Both the position numbers and the translations under genes were made by a program. A stretch of DNA of 64,000 nt from Pelobacter sp. (GTDB lineage Bacteria > Desulfobacterota > Desulfuromonadia > Geobacterales > Pseudopelobacteraceae). The notes beneath the pieces were generated by a model. The model worked only from the letters and a program-made list of their open reading frames with translations, did not search any database and was not told the DNA's origin. Below are positions 17,669-27,770 of the stretch, one piece after another (position 1 is the stretch's first letter; each line of letters opens with the position of its first letter). The stretch spans positions 62,001-126,000 of the forward strand of contig JAVBXN010000008.1 of assembly GCA_030824515.1 (NCBI GenBank). The letters are read 5' to 3'.

Positions 17669-18619
17669 ATGGGCAATCAAGAACGTATCACTGAAATTAA
17701 GAAGATGAAAATCGGCGTCCTGATGGGCGGCCTCTCGGCCGAGCGCGATGTTTCGCTCAAGAGCGGCGGAGCGGTACACAAGGCGCTGGTCACGCAAGGC
17801 TTCGACGCGGTTGCGATCGATGTCGGCCGCGACCTGGCGGACGTACTCAAGCGCGAGGGGGTTGAAGCTGCCTTTATCGCGCTGCACGGCCGCTACGGCG
17901 AGGACGGCTGCGTCCAGGGCCTGCTGGAGTTATTGCAGATCCCCTACACCGGGTCCGGCGTACTGGCCAGCGCCCTGGCCATGCACAAGCTTTACAGCAA
18001 GCAGGCTTTTGCCGCCAGCGGCATCCTGACCGCGCCGTTCCGTTGTTTCAGGCGCGGCGAAACCGTCAGACTGCCCGAGCTGCCCTTCGGCATGCCGCTG
18101 GTGGTCAAACCGGTCCAGGAAGGCTCGTCGGTCGGGGTATCAATCGTCAAGGAAGAGAGTCAGCTGGAAGCGGCGCTGCAACTGGCCTTCAACCATGACG
18201 AGGAAATACTGGTTGAGCAGTACATCAAGGGGCAGGAAGTTCAGGTCGGCATCCTGAACGACCGACCGATCGGCGCGATCGAGATTGTGCCTAAAAACGA
18301 GTTCTACGATTTCGAAGCCAAATATACCGACGGCATGGCCGAGCACATCTTTCCGGCCCGACTTGAAGCGGCGTTGTACGAAAAGGCGCAGCAGGTCGGA
18401 CTGGCCGCCCACCGTGCCCTGGGGTGCAAGGGCTACAGCCGGGTTGATCTGCTGGTGACGACCACCGGCGATTGCTATGTGCTGGAAGTCAACACGCTGC
18501 CTGGCATGACGGCCTTGAGCCTGCTGCCGGAAATTGCCGCCAAGGGGGCCGGCCTGCCGTTTGAAGCCCTGGTAGCAGACATAATCGCTTCGGCATCACT
18601 TTCAATCAAGGTGAACTGA
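17669..18619 (+). CDS. ddl: D-alanine--D-alanine ligase
   Basis: A 316-residue ATP-grasp enzyme that makes the D-Ala-D-Ala dipeptide used by MurF. The Ddl N-terminal [14 protein letters not shown], the LHGRYGEDG segment, the [15 protein letters not shown]-binding part and the C-terminal [10 protein letters not shown] metal site are visible. The ATG at 17669 has GGAG five bases upstream; a later ATG at 17705 matches the common family start but lacks such a site. It sits between murB and ftsQ in the usual order. Confidence 0.95.
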   Translation: MGNQERITEIKKMKIGVLMGGLSAERDVSLKSGGAVHKALVTQGFDAVAIDVGRDLADVLKREGVEAAFIALHGRYGEDGCVQGLLELLQIPYTGSGVLASALAMHKLYSKQAFAASGILTAPFRCFRRGETVRLPELPFGMPLVVKPVQEGSSVGVSIVKEESQLEAALQLAFNHDEEILVEQYIKGQEVQVGILNDRPIGAIEIVPKNEFYDFEAKYTDGMAEHIFPARLEAALYEKAQQVGLAAHRALGCKGYSRVDLLVTTTGDCYVLEVNTLPGMTALSLLPEIAAKGAGLPFEALVADIIASASLSIKVN

Positions 18620-18623
18620 ACCA

Positions 18624-19448
18624 GTGCGGGATTTCTCCAATTCCACATACCAGCGCCGCAAGGTAGCCCCCAACAAGGTCAAGATCCAGCGCAAGCCGAT
18701 TGATCTGAAGAAGTATCTGCGTCCGGTGGCAAAGATCACGGTTGGACTGTTCGGCATCATACTTTTGGGATTTATTTCATTCGGCGTCTACCGCGCCATT
18801 GGCTCGGTCACCTTTTTCAGCCTTGAAAACATCGAGGTATCCAGCGCAAAACGCCTGACCCGTGACGAGATACTGGGGCTGACCGGCATAACCCCGGGCA
18901 AGGATCTGCTGCGCATGAACCTCAAGCGCATGGGCGAGCAGCTGCTCCAGAACCCCTGGGTCGAAACCGTGCGCATCAACCGTTATCTTCCCAACGGAAT
19001 CTCGATCGTCATCACCGAAAGGGAACCGCTGGCGATTGTCAACATGGGCTTCATCTACTATCTGGACAACAAGGGCACCATCTTCAAGGCGCTCAACCAG
19101 GGTGACAAACTCGATTATCCGGTTATCACCGGTTTCAGCGAGGAAGAGATCGGCAGCGACCCGAAAGGGACAAAAGCGGCGCTGCTGGCAACCTGCGATC
19201 TGCTTAAGATCCTCAAGGAAAAAGGCGCCTTCATCCTTGCGGATGTGTCGGAGATTCATTACGACAAGGGTTACGGATTCACGATGTTCACATCTTCCGG
19301 AGCGCTTCCGGTCAAGATCGGCGCCGGGGATTTCAGCGCCAAGATCGAACGGTTCGCGCGCATCTACCGCGATCTGACGGCACAGGGAACGGCGCTGCAA
19401 TACATCGATCTCGACTACAACGACAAGATCATCGTAAAAAAGAGCTAA
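18624..19448 (+). CDS. ftsQ: cell division protein FtsQ
   Basis: A 274-residue bitopic division protein. A basic N-terminal tail (about 1-48) precedes one membrane segment (about 49-70), a POTRA domain (about 75-140, with the conserved NPWVETVRINRYLPNGISI) and the FtsQ beta domain. FtsQ binds FtsB-FtsL and controls septal synthesis. The start is a GTG four bases after the ddl stop. About 34 bases separate it from ftsA. Confidence 0.92.
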   Translation: MRDFSNSTYQRRKVAPNKVKIQRKPIDLKKYLRPVAKITVGLFGIILLGFISFGVYRAIGSVTFFSLENIEVSSAKRLTRDEILGLTGITPGKDLLRMNLKRMGEQLLQNPWVETVRINRYLPNGISIVITEREPLAIVNMGFIYYLDNKGTIFKALNQGDKLDYPVITGFSEEEIGSDPKGTKAALLATCDLLKILKEKGAFILADVSEIHYDKGYGFTMFTSSGALPVKIGAGDFSAKIERFARIYRDLTAQGTALQYIDLDYNDKIIVKKS

Positions 19449-19482
19449 ATATCATCATTTTCATAAGCAGCAGGAGGGAAGT

Positions 19483-20721
19483 ATGTCAGCAACCAAGAGA
19501 GACAACCTGATCGTCGGCCTGGACATAGGCACGACCAAGATCTGCGCCATTGTGGGTAATGTCACCGAAGACGGCATCGATATCGTCGGCATCGGCACCA
19601 GCCCTTCCAGCGGCCTGCGCAAGGGTGTCGTCATCAACATAGAAAGCACTGTGGGTGCGATCCGCAAGGCGATCGACGAGGCCGAACTGATGGCCGGCTG
19701 CGAGATAAAATCGGTCTACGCCGGCATCGCCGGCGGCCACATCAAGGGGCTGAATTCCAACGGCGTCATCGCCATCAAGAACCGGGAAGTGTCCCAGGAG
19801 GATGTGCGGCGGGTCATAGACGCGGCCAAGGCGATCAACATTCCGATGGACCGGGAAGTGCTGCATATCCTGCCGCAGGAATTCATTATCGATGAACAGG
19901 ACGGTATCCGCGAGCCGCTGGGCATGAGCGGAGTCCGGCTGGAAGCCAAGGTGCACATCGTCACCGGCGCCGTGGCCAGCGCCCAGAACATCGTCAAATC
20001 CTGCAACCGGGCCGGACTGGACGTGGCCGACATCGTGCTGGAACAGTTGGCCTCGTCGCACGCAGTGCTCTCCGACGACGAGAAGGAACTGGGAGTCTGC
20101 ATGATCGATATCGGCGGCGGAACCACCGACATCGCCATCTTTTCCGAAGGAGCGATCAAGTACACCTCGGTGCTATCACTGGGCGGCAACCACCTGACCA
20201 ACGACATCGCGGTCGGACTGCGCACACCAATGGCCGAGGCCGAGAGGATCAAGCAGAAGTACGGCTGCTGCCTGTCGGCGCTGGTCGGCAAGGAAGACAA
20301 GATCGAGGTGCCCAGCGTCGGCGGCCGCAAACCGCGCGAGTTGTCCCGCAACGTGTTGTGCGAGATCCTCGGACCACGAGTGGAAGAGATTTTCGCGCTG
20401 GTCAACCGCGAAATAGTCAAGTCAGGACTGGAAGATTCGATCGCATCGGGTGTGGTCATCACCGGTGGTTCCAGTATCCTGGAAGGGATGCCGGAACTGG
20501 CGGAACAGATTTTCAACCTGCCGGTGCGGCGCGGCCTGCCCCAGCATGTCGGCGGACTGTCGGACGTGGTAAAATCACCGGTGTATGCCACCGGAGTGGG
20601 CCTGGTTGTCTACGGCAGCCGCAATTCCGGATCACGTGAATTCCCCACCAGCAAATCCGAAGCCAATCTGTTCGGGTCGGTGTTCGGCAGGATGAAACAC
20701 TGGTTTCGCGAGTTTTTCTAG
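19483..20721 (+). CDS. ftsA: cell division actin-like protein FtsA
   Basis: A 412-residue actin-fold ATPase that tethers FtsZ filaments to the membrane. The phosphate-1 loop DIGTTKICAIVG, phosphate-2 loop DIGGGTTDIAIF and adenosine motif VVITGGSS are present, as is the 1C domain. The C-terminus FGRMKHWFREFF is an amphipathic membrane-targeting helix. GGAGG lies just before the ATG. ftsZ follows after a 238-base gap that carries a hairpin and a promoter-like sequence. Confidence 0.96.
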   Translation: MSATKRDNLIVGLDIGTTKICAIVGNVTEDGIDIVGIGTSPSSGLRKGVVINIESTVGAIRKAIDEAELMAGCEIKSVYAGIAGGHIKGLNSNGVIAIKNREVSQEDVRRVIDAAKAINIPMDREVLHILPQEFIIDEQDGIREPLGMSGVRLEAKVHIVTGAVASAQNIVKSCNRAGLDVADIVLEQLASSHAVLSDDEKELGVCMIDIGGGTTDIAIFSEGAIKYTSVLSLGGNHLTNDIAVGLRTPMAEAERIKQKYGCCLSALVGKEDKIEVPSVGGRKPRELSRNVLCEILGPRVEEIFALVNREIVKSGLEDSIASGVVITGGSSILEGMPELAEQIFNLPVRRGLPQHVGGLSDVVKSPVYATGVGLVVYGSRNSGSREFPTSKSEANLFGSVFGRMKHWFREFF

Positions 20722-20776
20722 TTTGTAAAAGGTATCTATCCGCCAACCCACAAAATAATAAGAAAAAGACCTGAAC

Positions 20777-20807
20777 TGTGCCGCTCAGATGGATTTTGAG
20801 CGGCACA
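20777..20807 (+). repeat. 11-bp hairpin in the ftsA-ftsZ gap
   Basis: TGTGCCGCTCA (20777-20787) and TGAGCGGCACA (20797-20807) form a perfect 11-base-pair stem with a nine-base loop. There is no T-run after it, so it is not a typical intrinsic terminator. It could be an mRNA processing or stability element that separates ftsA from ftsZ expression. Confidence 0.6.
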
Positions 20808-20881
20808 TGAACATAACATTAAGCTAACACTCTGTTTTTCCAAAGCACCTTCCGGCCGGGATTTTTTTATATTTTTTTCCT

Positions 20882-20910
20882 TTGATTCTTAATCTAATTG
20901 GAGTTACATT
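20882..20910 (+). promoter_or_regulatory. possible ftsZ promoter
   Basis: TTGATT (20882-20887) and TACATT (20905-20910) are 17 bases apart, about 50 bases before ftsZ and after the hairpin. Both boxes match the sigma-70 consensus only in part. Confidence 0.4.
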
Positions 20911-20959
20911 CCTGTATTAATGGATCGAATCACTGCCGCTACAAAAAGGGGGAATATGC

Positions 20960-22129
20960 ATGTTTGAATTTGATGAAACCATTGAACAGAGTGCTGTCAT
21001 TAAAGTAATTGGAGTGGGCGGCGGCGGCGGAAACGCTGTCAACACGATGATCTCCAGTTCTATAAATAAAGTAGATTTTATCGTTGCAAATACAGATGCC
21101 CAGGCTCTGCGCACATCCCATGCCCCCGTAAAACTCCAGCTTGGCCGCGAACTGACCAAGGGACTCGGCGCAGGATCAAAGCCTGAAGTGGGAACCGCCG
21201 CAGCCCTTGAAAACAAGGATCAGCTGGTTGGCGCGATCAAGGGAGCCGACCTGGTATTCATCGCGGCCGGCATGGGCGGCGGCACCGGCACCGGCGCAGC
21301 CCCGGTAATCGCCGAAGCGGCCCGCGAAACCGGCGTGCTCACCGTCGGCGTGGTTACAAAACCGTTCACCTACGAAGGCAAGGCCCGTTCAGTGCTGGCC
21401 GAGCAGGGCATTGCAGAGCTGAAAAAACATGTCGATTCTCTGATCATCATCCCCAACGACCGACTGATCAGCATGGCCAGCAAAAACATGTCTCTTTTCG
21501 ATGCATTCAAACCGGCTGACGACGTATTGCGCCAGGCGGTCCAGGGCATTTCCGAACTGATCACCTCCACCGGCCTGATGAATCTGGACTTTGCCGATGT
21601 GAAAACCGTCATGAGTGTCCGCGGCATGGCCATGATGGGCATCGGCATGGGCAACGGCGAGAATCGCGCCGCCGAAGCGGTCAACAATGCCATCTCCAGC
21701 CCGCTTTTGGAAGACAACGACATCTCGGGCGCCAAGGGCGTGCTGGTCAACATCACCGGTTCGGCCTCGATGACGATGGACGACTACAACACCGTCAACC
21801 GCATCGTCCACGAAAAGGTCCACGAAGACGCCAACATCAAGATCGGTGTAGTCAGGGATGACGACATGGCGGACGCCATCAAGGTGACCGTGATCGCCAC
21901 CGGCTTCGGAGATCGTTTTGACACGGAAAAAGGGCGCGACTTCCGCAGGAGCAGCCTGTCGATTGCCGACAAGCACGCGGCTGCCCCGGTATCGTTCGAC
22001 CGGCCGACCTTCCAGCGCGATCGCGAGAAGACAGAAAACATTTCCCGCATTCGTCCGACAGTATCTTTCATTGAAGATGACGAGGATCAATACGACATCC
22101 CGACTTTCCTGAGAAAATCGGTCGATTAG
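20960..22129 (+). CDS. ftsZ: cell division GTPase FtsZ
   Basis: A 389-residue tubulin homologue that forms the Z ring. The GTP-binding loop [22 protein letters not shown] and the T7-loop region are intact. The last residues (DIPTFLRK) are the conserved tail that binds FtsA and other partners. GGGGGA precedes the ATG at 20960. It is the last gene of the division cluster and ends 20 bases before a strong terminator. Confidence 0.98.
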   Translation: MFEFDETIEQSAVIKVIGVGGGGGNAVNTMISSSINKVDFIVANTDAQALRTSHAPVKLQLGRELTKGLGAGSKPEVGTAAALENKDQLVGAIKGADLVFIAAGMGGGTGTGAAPVIAEAARETGVLTVGVVTKPFTYEGKARSVLAEQGIAELKKHVDSLIIIPNDRLISMASKNMSLFDAFKPADDVLRQAVQGISELITSTGLMNLDFADVKTVMSVRGMAMMGIGMGNGENRAAEAVNNAISSPLLEDNDISGAKGVLVNITGSASMTMDDYNTVNRIVHEKVHEDANIKIGVVRDDDMADAIKVTVIATGFGDRFDTEKGRDFRRSSLSIADKHAAAPVSFDRPTFQRDREKTENISRIRPTVSFIEDDEDQYDIPTFLRKSVD

Positions 22130-22149
22130 ATCTAAACCGATCACTTAAC

Positions 22150-22191
22150 AAAAAGAGGGGGCCTGCCGGAAACGGCAGACCCCCTCTTTTT
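22150..22191. terminator. bidirectional intrinsic terminator, ftsZ/phoU
   Basis: A long GC-rich stem (AGAGGGGGCCTGCCG with its complement) around a GAAA-like loop, flanked by A5 on one side and T5 on the other. It can stop ftsZ transcription on the plus strand and phoU transcription on the minus strand. Confidence 0.88.
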
Positions 22192-22210
22192 GTTTTCTCG
22201 TCATCCGTTT

Positions 22211-22882
22211 TCAGGCGATCGTATGCCTGATATCCTTGCCCTTGACCATGAATATGACCATTTCGGCGATGTTGGTGGCGTGGTCGGCGATGCGTTCCAG
22301 CGACTTGGAGATGTAGTTGAGCTTCATCGCCCGTGAAATCGTGGACGGGTCTTCGATCATGAAGGTCAGGAGTTCACGCTGAATCTGGATGTTGAGATCA
22401 TCGACGAAGCTGTCGTTCTTGCAGACCTTCACGGCCAGCTCGGCGTCTCCGCGCACAAAGGCGTCCAGCGCCTCCTTGACCATCACCTCGGACCAGTGCG
22501 CCATGCGGGGGATGTCGATGTAAGGTTTCAGCGGCGGTTCCTCATTCAGTTCGCGGGTGCGCTTGGCAATGTTGGCGCATTGATCGCCCATCCGCTCCAG
22601 GTCGGTCACGATCTTGAGCGCGATCGTGATGAAGCGCAGGTCGCGCGCGGCCGGCTGGCGCAAGGCCAGCAGTTCCATGCAGCGTTCGTCGATCGACACC
22701 TCGGCGGTATTGACCTCGTGATCCATCGCGATCGTACGTTCGGCCAGCGGCGTGTCCCGTTCCACCAGGGATTTGACCGAATTGGCGATCATCAGTTCCA
22801 CCTTGCCGCCCATCACCAGGATACTCTGTTTCAAATCGTTCAGTTCCGCATCGAATACGGCGCTGATGTGTTCTCGTTGCAT
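22211..22882 (-). CDS. phoU: phosphate signalling protein PhoU
   Basis: A 223-residue all-helical protein with two three-helix PhoU repeats; the family segments RDLRFITIALKIVTDLERMGD and LERIADHATNIAE are visible, and their acidic residues bind metal. PhoU links the Pst transporter to PhoR and prevents Pho activation when phosphate is plentiful. GGAG precedes the ATG. It is the last gene of the minus-strand pstS-pstC-pstA-pstB-phoU set, 227 bases after pstB, a gap with a repeat. Confidence 0.95.
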   Translation of the reverse strand: MQREHISAVFDAELNDLKQSILVMGGKVELMIANSVKSLVERDTPLAERTIAMDHEVNTAEVSIDERCMELLALRQPAARDLRFITIALKIVTDLERMGDQCANIAKRTRELNEEPPLKPYIDIPRMAHWSEVMVKEALDAFVRGDAELAVKVCKNDSFVDDLNIQIQRELLTFMIEDPSTISRAMKLNYISKSLERIADHATNIAEMVIFMVKGKDIRHTIA

Positions 22883-22960
22883 TATCTCTCCTCTTTTAAG
22901 GACGCGGTATTTTTCGTTCCTGCGGAAAAGAACCTTCCTTTAACCTACAAAAAGCAGTTG

Positions 22961-23096
22961 ATCGCGCAAAGGCGCTAAGTTCGCTAAGAAAAACAAAGTA
23001 TTAAAAAACGTATGGACTTAACCATTTGGGTGAGGCCTTTATGGATTGTAAGATATTGACTTTCTTTGCGTCTTTGCGCCTTTGCCTGAGTGAATT
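22961..23096. repeat. inverted repeat pair in the pstB-phoU gap
   Basis: GCAAAGGCGCTAAG and following bases (about 22965-22997) and its imperfect reverse complement (about 23060-23096) face each other about 65 bases apart. The two arms agree at roughly three quarters of positions. Elements of the GCAAAGGCGCAAAG type are common dispersed repeats. No coding sequence is evident in the gap. Confidence 0.5.
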
Positions 23097-23109
23097 GCCG
23101 TTTTTAGGT

Positions 23110-23892
23110 TTAACCGAATCTTCCGGTGATGTAGTCTTCCGTCTGTTTCTTCTCCGGGTTCGTGAATATCTTGCGGGTCGCGCCGGCCTCGATCAGTTCC
23201 CCCAGGTAGAAGAAGGCGGTTACATCCGAAACCCTGGCGGCCTGCTGCATGTTATGGGTGACGATCACGATAGTATACTTGTCTTTCAGCTCTTCGATCA
23301 ACTCTTCAATCTTGAGCGTCGATATCGGGTCCAGCGCCGAGCAGGGTTCGTCCATCAGGATGATCTCCGGATTGACGGCAATGGCGCGGGCGATGCAGAT
23401 GCGCTGGGCCTGTCCGCCGGAAAGCCCCAGCGCCGAGTCGTTCAGGCGGTCCTTGACCTCGTTCCAGATCGCGGCGCTTTTCAGGCTGCGTTCGACCGCC
23501 TCGTCCAGAGTGGACTTGTCGTTGACCCCGGAGATCCTCAGGCCGTAGACGATGTTCTCGTAGATCGACTTGGGAAAGGGGTTGGATTGCTGGAAGACCA
23601 TGCCGATCCTGCGCCGCAGGGAGATGACGTCTGTGGACGGTTCATTGACCTCGGCGCCGTTGAAGCGGATGCTGCCGGTGATGCGGGCGCTCTCCACCAG
23701 GTCGTTCATGCGGTTGAAGCAGCGCAGAAGCGTGGATTTGCCGCAGCCGGAGGGTCCGATAAAGGCGGTCACCTGGTGGCGGATCATGTCAAGATTGATC
23801 TCCTTGAGCGCCTGCGCCTCGCCGTAGTGCAGGTTCAGGCCGGAGACCGAGAGGATCGGGGTGGTATCGGTTGGTTGCTGGGTTTGTGCCAT
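23110..23892 (-). CDS. pstB: phosphate ABC transporter ATP-binding protein PstB
   Basis: A 260-residue ABC ATPase that powers high-affinity phosphate import. Walker [10 protein letters not shown], the signature LSGGQAQR, Walker [12 protein letters not shown] and the switch histidine in VTHNM are all present. AAGGA lies upstream of the ATG. It follows pstA by 21 bases and is translated from the same minus-strand unit as the permeases. Confidence 0.97.
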   Translation of the reverse strand: MAQTQQPTDTTPILSVSGLNLHYGEAQALKEINLDMIRHQVTAFIGPSGCGKSTLLRCFNRMNDLVESARITGSIRFNGAEVNEPSTDVISLRRRIGMVFQQSNPFPKSIYENIVYGLRISGVNDKSTLDEAVERSLKSAAIWNEVKDRLNDSALGLSGGQAQRICIARAIAVNPEIILMDEPCSALDPISTLKIEELIEELKDKYTIVIVTHNMQQAARVSDVTAFFYLGELIEAGATRKIFTNPEKKQTEDYITGRFG

Positions 23893-23913
23893 GTCAATTC
23901 CTTGAATATGCGT

Positions 23914-25512
23914 TTAGAACGTAGATGTCGTGTATCTCTTGCGCATTCGGTTGCGCAGGTAAATGGCGGTGCTGCTGGCCACGATCACGATTGCCAGGAG
24001 CAGCATGGTTGTCACGTAGACCATCGGTTTGGCGGCCTCCACGTTGGGGGACTGGAAGCCGACGTCATAGATATGGAACCCCAGGTGCATGAACTTGCGG
24101 TCCATGTGGAAGAAGGGGAAGTTGCCGTCAAAGGGGAGCGTCGGCGCCAGTTTGACCACGCCGACGATCATCAGCGGCGCTACTTCTCCGGCGGCGCGCG
24201 CCATGGAGAGGATCAGGCCGGTCATGATGCCGGGGGTGGCCATCGGCAGCAGGATCTTGGTCAGGGTCTGGAACTTGGTGGCTCCCAGCGCCAGTGATCC
24301 TTCGCGGATGCCGCGCGGGATCGAGGCCAGCGATTCCTCGGTGGCCACGATCACCACCGGCACGGTCAAAAGCGCCAGCGTCAGGCTGGACCAGAGGATG
24401 CCGCCGGTGCCGAAGGTCGGGGTCGGCAGCCGTTCCGGGAAGAACAGGCTGTCAAGGCTGCCGCCGATGCCGTAGACAAAGAAACCGAGGCCGAAGACGC
24501 CGTAGACGATCGAGGGGACGCCGGCCAGGTTGTTGACCGCGATGCGCACCGCACGGGTCAGCAGTCCGTCCCGGGCGTATTCGCGCAGGTAGATGGCGGC
24601 GACCACGCCGAAGGGGAGCGAGAAGACGCTCATCAGCAGCACCATCATGACCGTGCCGAAGATGGCCGGAAACAGCCCCCCTTCGGTGTTGGATTCGCGC
24701 GGGTCGTCCAGCAGCAGTTCACGCACCCGTTCAAGGTAGGCTCCGCATTTGGCGATAAACGACATGCTGTTGGGGCGTTGATGGGCAACGATTTCGATCA
24801 GGGCGATCTCCTTGCTACCCCCGCTAACATCTTCGAAACTGGCGCTGATGCGAGTGATCTCGGCCAGGCTGGCAGATGACTGTTCGTTGAGCGCGTTGAA
24901 CTCGGTCATGGCCTTATCCCGCTCGGTAGTAAGTTCAGCGATGGCGGCGCTGTTCTGCTCTTTTCCGTTGTATTCCAGTTTGAGCAGTTTGAGGCGTAGA
25001 CGTTCGGCCCGGTTGTTCAGGTCGGACATCTGCCCTTTGATTTTGCGGGACGCTTCGTTTTTCTCGGCCACCAGCTTCAGCGCCCGCTCCAGGGTCTCCA
25101 ACGGCGCGGCCGCCGCCGGGATGTCCAGCCCTTCGGCGGTGACACTCTTCAGAAAGCCGAAGTAGTTGCCATGTTCACGGCGTTCGAGCAGCATTGCGTC
25201 AGCCGGCAGGCTGCGCTTTGTGATATCTTTTTCGTCGATCCAGCGGAAGTCCTGACCGAAGACGTCTCGATTGGCTATTTTCAGCTGCAGGCGGCGTTCT
25301 CCGCTGATCGGGTTTTTTTCGTGCTGCATGATCTGGCCCAGGGCGGCGCTGCCGTCCTTCAGTTCGAAGCGCACCAGTTGCTTCGGCCAGAAGTAGCCGA
25401 GGCCATTGGAGACCACCACTCCCACCAGCGAGAGCGTCATCACCAGCACGATCGCCAGGGCGGCGCCGGTGGCAAGTACGTACGGTTCGCCTGTTTTCCA
25501 GAATTTCTTCAT
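23914..25512 (-). CDS. pstA: phosphate ABC transporter permease PstA, long form
   Basis: A 532-residue PstA, against about 290-300 in E. coli. After the first membrane segment (about 16-38) there is an extra periplasmic region of about 235 residues with a charged, coiled-coil-like stretch near 145-225. The usual permease core (about 280-525) follows, with the coupling segment near SLALGATKFQTLTKILLP. AGGACAGGT precedes the start. The neighbouring PstC is also enlarged, so the two extra domains may interact outside the membrane. Confidence 0.93.
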   Translation of the reverse strand: MKKFWKTGEPYVLATGAALAIVLVMTLSLVGVVVSNGLGYFWPKQLVRFELKDGSAALGQIMQHEKNPISGERRLQLKIANRDVFGQDFRWIDEKDITKRSLPADAMLLERREHGNYFGFLKSVTAEGLDIPAAAAPLETLERALKLVAEKNEASRKIKGQMSDLNNRAERLRLKLLKLEYNGKEQNSAAIAELTTERDKAMTEFNALNEQSSASLAEITRISASFEDVSGGSKEIALIEIVAHQRPNSMSFIAKCGAYLERVRELLLDDPRESNTEGGLFPAIFGTVMMVLLMSVFSLPFGVVAAIYLREYARDGLLTRAVRIAVNNLAGVPSIVYGVFGLGFFVYGIGGSLDSLFFPERLPTPTFGTGGILWSSLTLALLTVPVVIVATEESLASIPRGIREGSLALGATKFQTLTKILLPMATPGIMTGLILSMARAAGEVAPLMIVGVVKLAPTLPFDGNFPFFHMDRKFMHLGFHIYDVGFQSPNVEAAKPMVYVTTMLLLAIVIVASSTAIYLRNRMRKRYTTSTF

Positions 25513-25522
25513 ACCTGTCCTC

Positions 25523-27751
25523 TTAGTATCTTCCGTACTTTTTCCTGAACCTTTGCCGCAGCGCTTCGGCCGCGGTGTTGATGATAAAGGTGAAGATGAA
25601 CAGCAGCACCGCCGAGAGGAACAGTACCCGGTAGAGCGAGCTGAACACCGGCGCTTCCGGAATCTCCACGGCGATGTTGGCCGAGAGCGAGCGCAGTCCG
25701 TTGAACAGGCTCCAGCTCATGATCGGGGTGTTGCCGGTGGCCATCAGTACGATCATGGTTTCACCGATGGCGCGGCCGAAGCCGATCATGACAGCCGAGA
25801 AGACCCCCGGCAGCGCCGAGGGGAGCACCACACGCCAGGCGGTCTGCCAGCGGCTGGCGCCCAGCGCCAGCGAGGCGGCGGTCAGGTTGCGCGGAACGTT
25901 GGAGATGGCGTCTTCGGCAATGGTGAAGATGATCGGGATCACGGCGAAGCCGAGCGCGATGGCGATGATGATGCTGTTGCGCTGGTCGTAGCGGACGCCG
26001 AGGGCGCTGTACAGCCATTGTTTGAAGTCTCCGCCGAACAGGTGCAGTTCGGCCACCCCGCTCAGCAGGAAGGCCAGGTAGCAGCCCAAGACAACCAGCG
26101 GGATCATGGCGACGAATTCCTGGCCGCGGGTCAGGCGCTGCAGCGGAGAGTTGATTCTGATCCGTTTCCAGAAGAAGATCGTGACCAGCAGCAGTAGCGG
26201 CACCAGCACGATGCTGAAGAATACCGTCAGGATGCTTTTGTCGATCAGCGGGGCCAGCCAGAGTCCGGCCAGAAAGCCGATTACGACCGAGGGGATGGCG
26301 GCCATGATCTCTACCAGCGGTTTGATGCGCCCTTTCAGCCTGGGGGACATGAACTGGCTGGTGTAGAGTGCGGCCAGTATGGCCAGCGGCACCGCGAACA
26401 GCATTGCGAAGAGGGTGGCCTTGACCGTGCCGAACATCAGCGGGATCAGGCTCAGTTTGGGTTCGAAGTCGTCGTTGGCGGCCGAGGATTGCCAGGCAAA
26501 TTCCGGTTTGTCGTAGCCTTCGTACCAGACTTTGCCGAACAGGGTGCCAAAGGAGATCTCCGGGTGCGGGATCGCCAGTTTCCAGATCCTGAGCGTGCCG
26601 GCTTCGTCCAGGGCACAGAGGCTGTTGCCCTTGGGTGACAGGGCCGCCTTGAGGAGCGGCGAGCCCAGCTCTATCGTGAGCAGTTTGCGTTCCGAGGTCA
26701 TGTGGTCGGCATGGATGGCGCCGTTATCCATGGTGAACAGGGTCTTGTCGCGCGGGGAAGGCAGGATGGCCGTCGCCTGCCCCGAGGTCGGGCGCAGGGT
26801 GTGGATGCGGGTCAGACGTCTATCCTCTCCGCTGCCGGCCAGTTTGACCGGAAACCAGGTGGTCAGCCGCCCTTTGGCGTCTCCCACGGCAATCGATACG
26901 TCTCCAAGTACCATGGCCAGCGAGGTGATCGCCTGGCGGTCGGCCGAGGCCTGGATGTTGTCCAGCAGGCGCGCCTGTCCCGCTTCCGAGATATCCCAGC
27001 GCTGGAGCATGCCGTTGCCGGTGCCGGCGTAGAGGTAGTGTCCCTTGGAGTCAACCGCTATGGCCGAGAGGCGGCCCGGCAGCGGGTCGCTGATTTCAAC
27101 GGTTTCGCTGCTCCGTTTTTCGTTGCCGAACAGGTCCGTTTCAAGCAGTTGACGGGTTAGCCGGATGCGGTCGCCCACCAGCCGGTCAATACGTACGCTG
27201 CCCTGCCCTTCGATCTGACGGGCAAAGGACTGCACCACTGTGCCGGCGGCGGCAAAGGCCAGCTCGTCACGGGCAGTGACATCGTGATTGACGGTAACCG
27301 TTCCGTCGGGAGATTTGGCGGAATCCAGCGCTACCGTGACCAATGAGACGGCGCCGTTGTCCCACAAAAGGTTATAGTCCGATTTGCCGATGTATTCGGC
27401 CGACAGCAGCCGCGCGGCGCCAGCCGGAACATTGGGGGCTTTGATGCTGGCGGAGGTGGAGCCGTCGGCGGCTTTCAGAAAGTGAAAGGTGCCGGTCTCG
27501 TCCAGCAGAAAGGCGCCCTGCTGGTTCTCTTCCGTCCCGACCGCAAGCACCCTGGCGGATGCCAGGGTGGGTGGCAGTTTGAGGGTGGCGGCAACCCTGG
27601 CCGAGGCTGGATAGAAGAGCGGCAGAGCAACCCGCGAGATCATCACCAGGATCCAGACCACCGAGATGATTACCAGCACTCCGCCGATACGGATCAGCAG
27701 TTCGGCGAGACGGTCGTTGCGGCGCGATTTGTCGGTAAAGTTTTTCTTCAT
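25523..27751 (-). CDS. pstC: phosphate ABC transporter permease PstC with large periplasmic domain
   Basis: A 742-residue PstC, more than twice the E. coli length. The first membrane segment (about 20-43) is followed by about 350 residues that look like a WD40/beta-propeller-type domain (repeats such as AIAVDSKGHYLYAGTGNGMLQRWDI and SPKGNSLCALDEAGTLRIWKL within it), then the standard permease core from about 430 with the coupling segment LALGASRWQTAWRVVLP. Long PstC forms are known in Pseudomonas and Geobacter relatives. No clear ribosome binding site is seen; the upstream gap is filled by a dispersed repeat. Confidence 0.92.
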   Translation of the reverse strand: MKKNFTDKSRRNDRLAELLIRIGGVLVIISVVWILVMISRVALPLFYPASARVAATLKLPPTLASARVLAVGTEENQQGAFLLDETGTFHFLKAADGSTSASIKAPNVPAGAARLLSAEYIGKSDYNLLWDNGAVSLVTVALDSAKSPDGTVTVNHDVTARDELAFAAAGTVVQSFARQIEGQGSVRIDRLVGDRIRLTRQLLETDLFGNEKRSSETVEISDPLPGRLSAIAVDSKGHYLYAGTGNGMLQRWDISEAGQARLLDNIQASADRQAITSLAMVLGDVSIAVGDAKGRLTTWFPVKLAGSGEDRRLTRIHTLRPTSGQATAILPSPRDKTLFTMDNGAIHADHMTSERKLLTIELGSPLLKAALSPKGNSLCALDEAGTLRIWKLAIPHPEISFGTLFGKVWYEGYDKPEFAWQSSAANDDFEPKLSLIPLMFGTVKATLFAMLFAVPLAILAALYTSQFMSPRLKGRIKPLVEIMAAIPSVVIGFLAGLWLAPLIDKSILTVFFSIVLVPLLLLVTIFFWKRIRINSPLQRLTRGQEFVAMIPLVVLGCYLAFLLSGVAELHLFGGDFKQWLYSALGVRYDQRNSIIIAIALGFAVIPIIFTIAEDAISNVPRNLTAASLALGASRWQTAWRVVLPSALPGVFSAVMIGFGRAIGETMIVLMATGNTPIMSWSLFNGLRSLSANIAVEIPEAPVFSSLYRVLFLSAVLLFIFTFIINTAAEALRQRFRKKYGRY

Positions 27752-27770
27752 TTATAGTCACAACCCAAAT

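Noticed and set aside
23026-24297. A 423-codon frame opposite pstB and the end of pstA
   Set aside because: Antisense of two conserved genes, with no recognisable domain.
25406-26197. A 263-codon frame opposite pstA/pstC
   Set aside because: Antisense shadow with repetitive charged composition.
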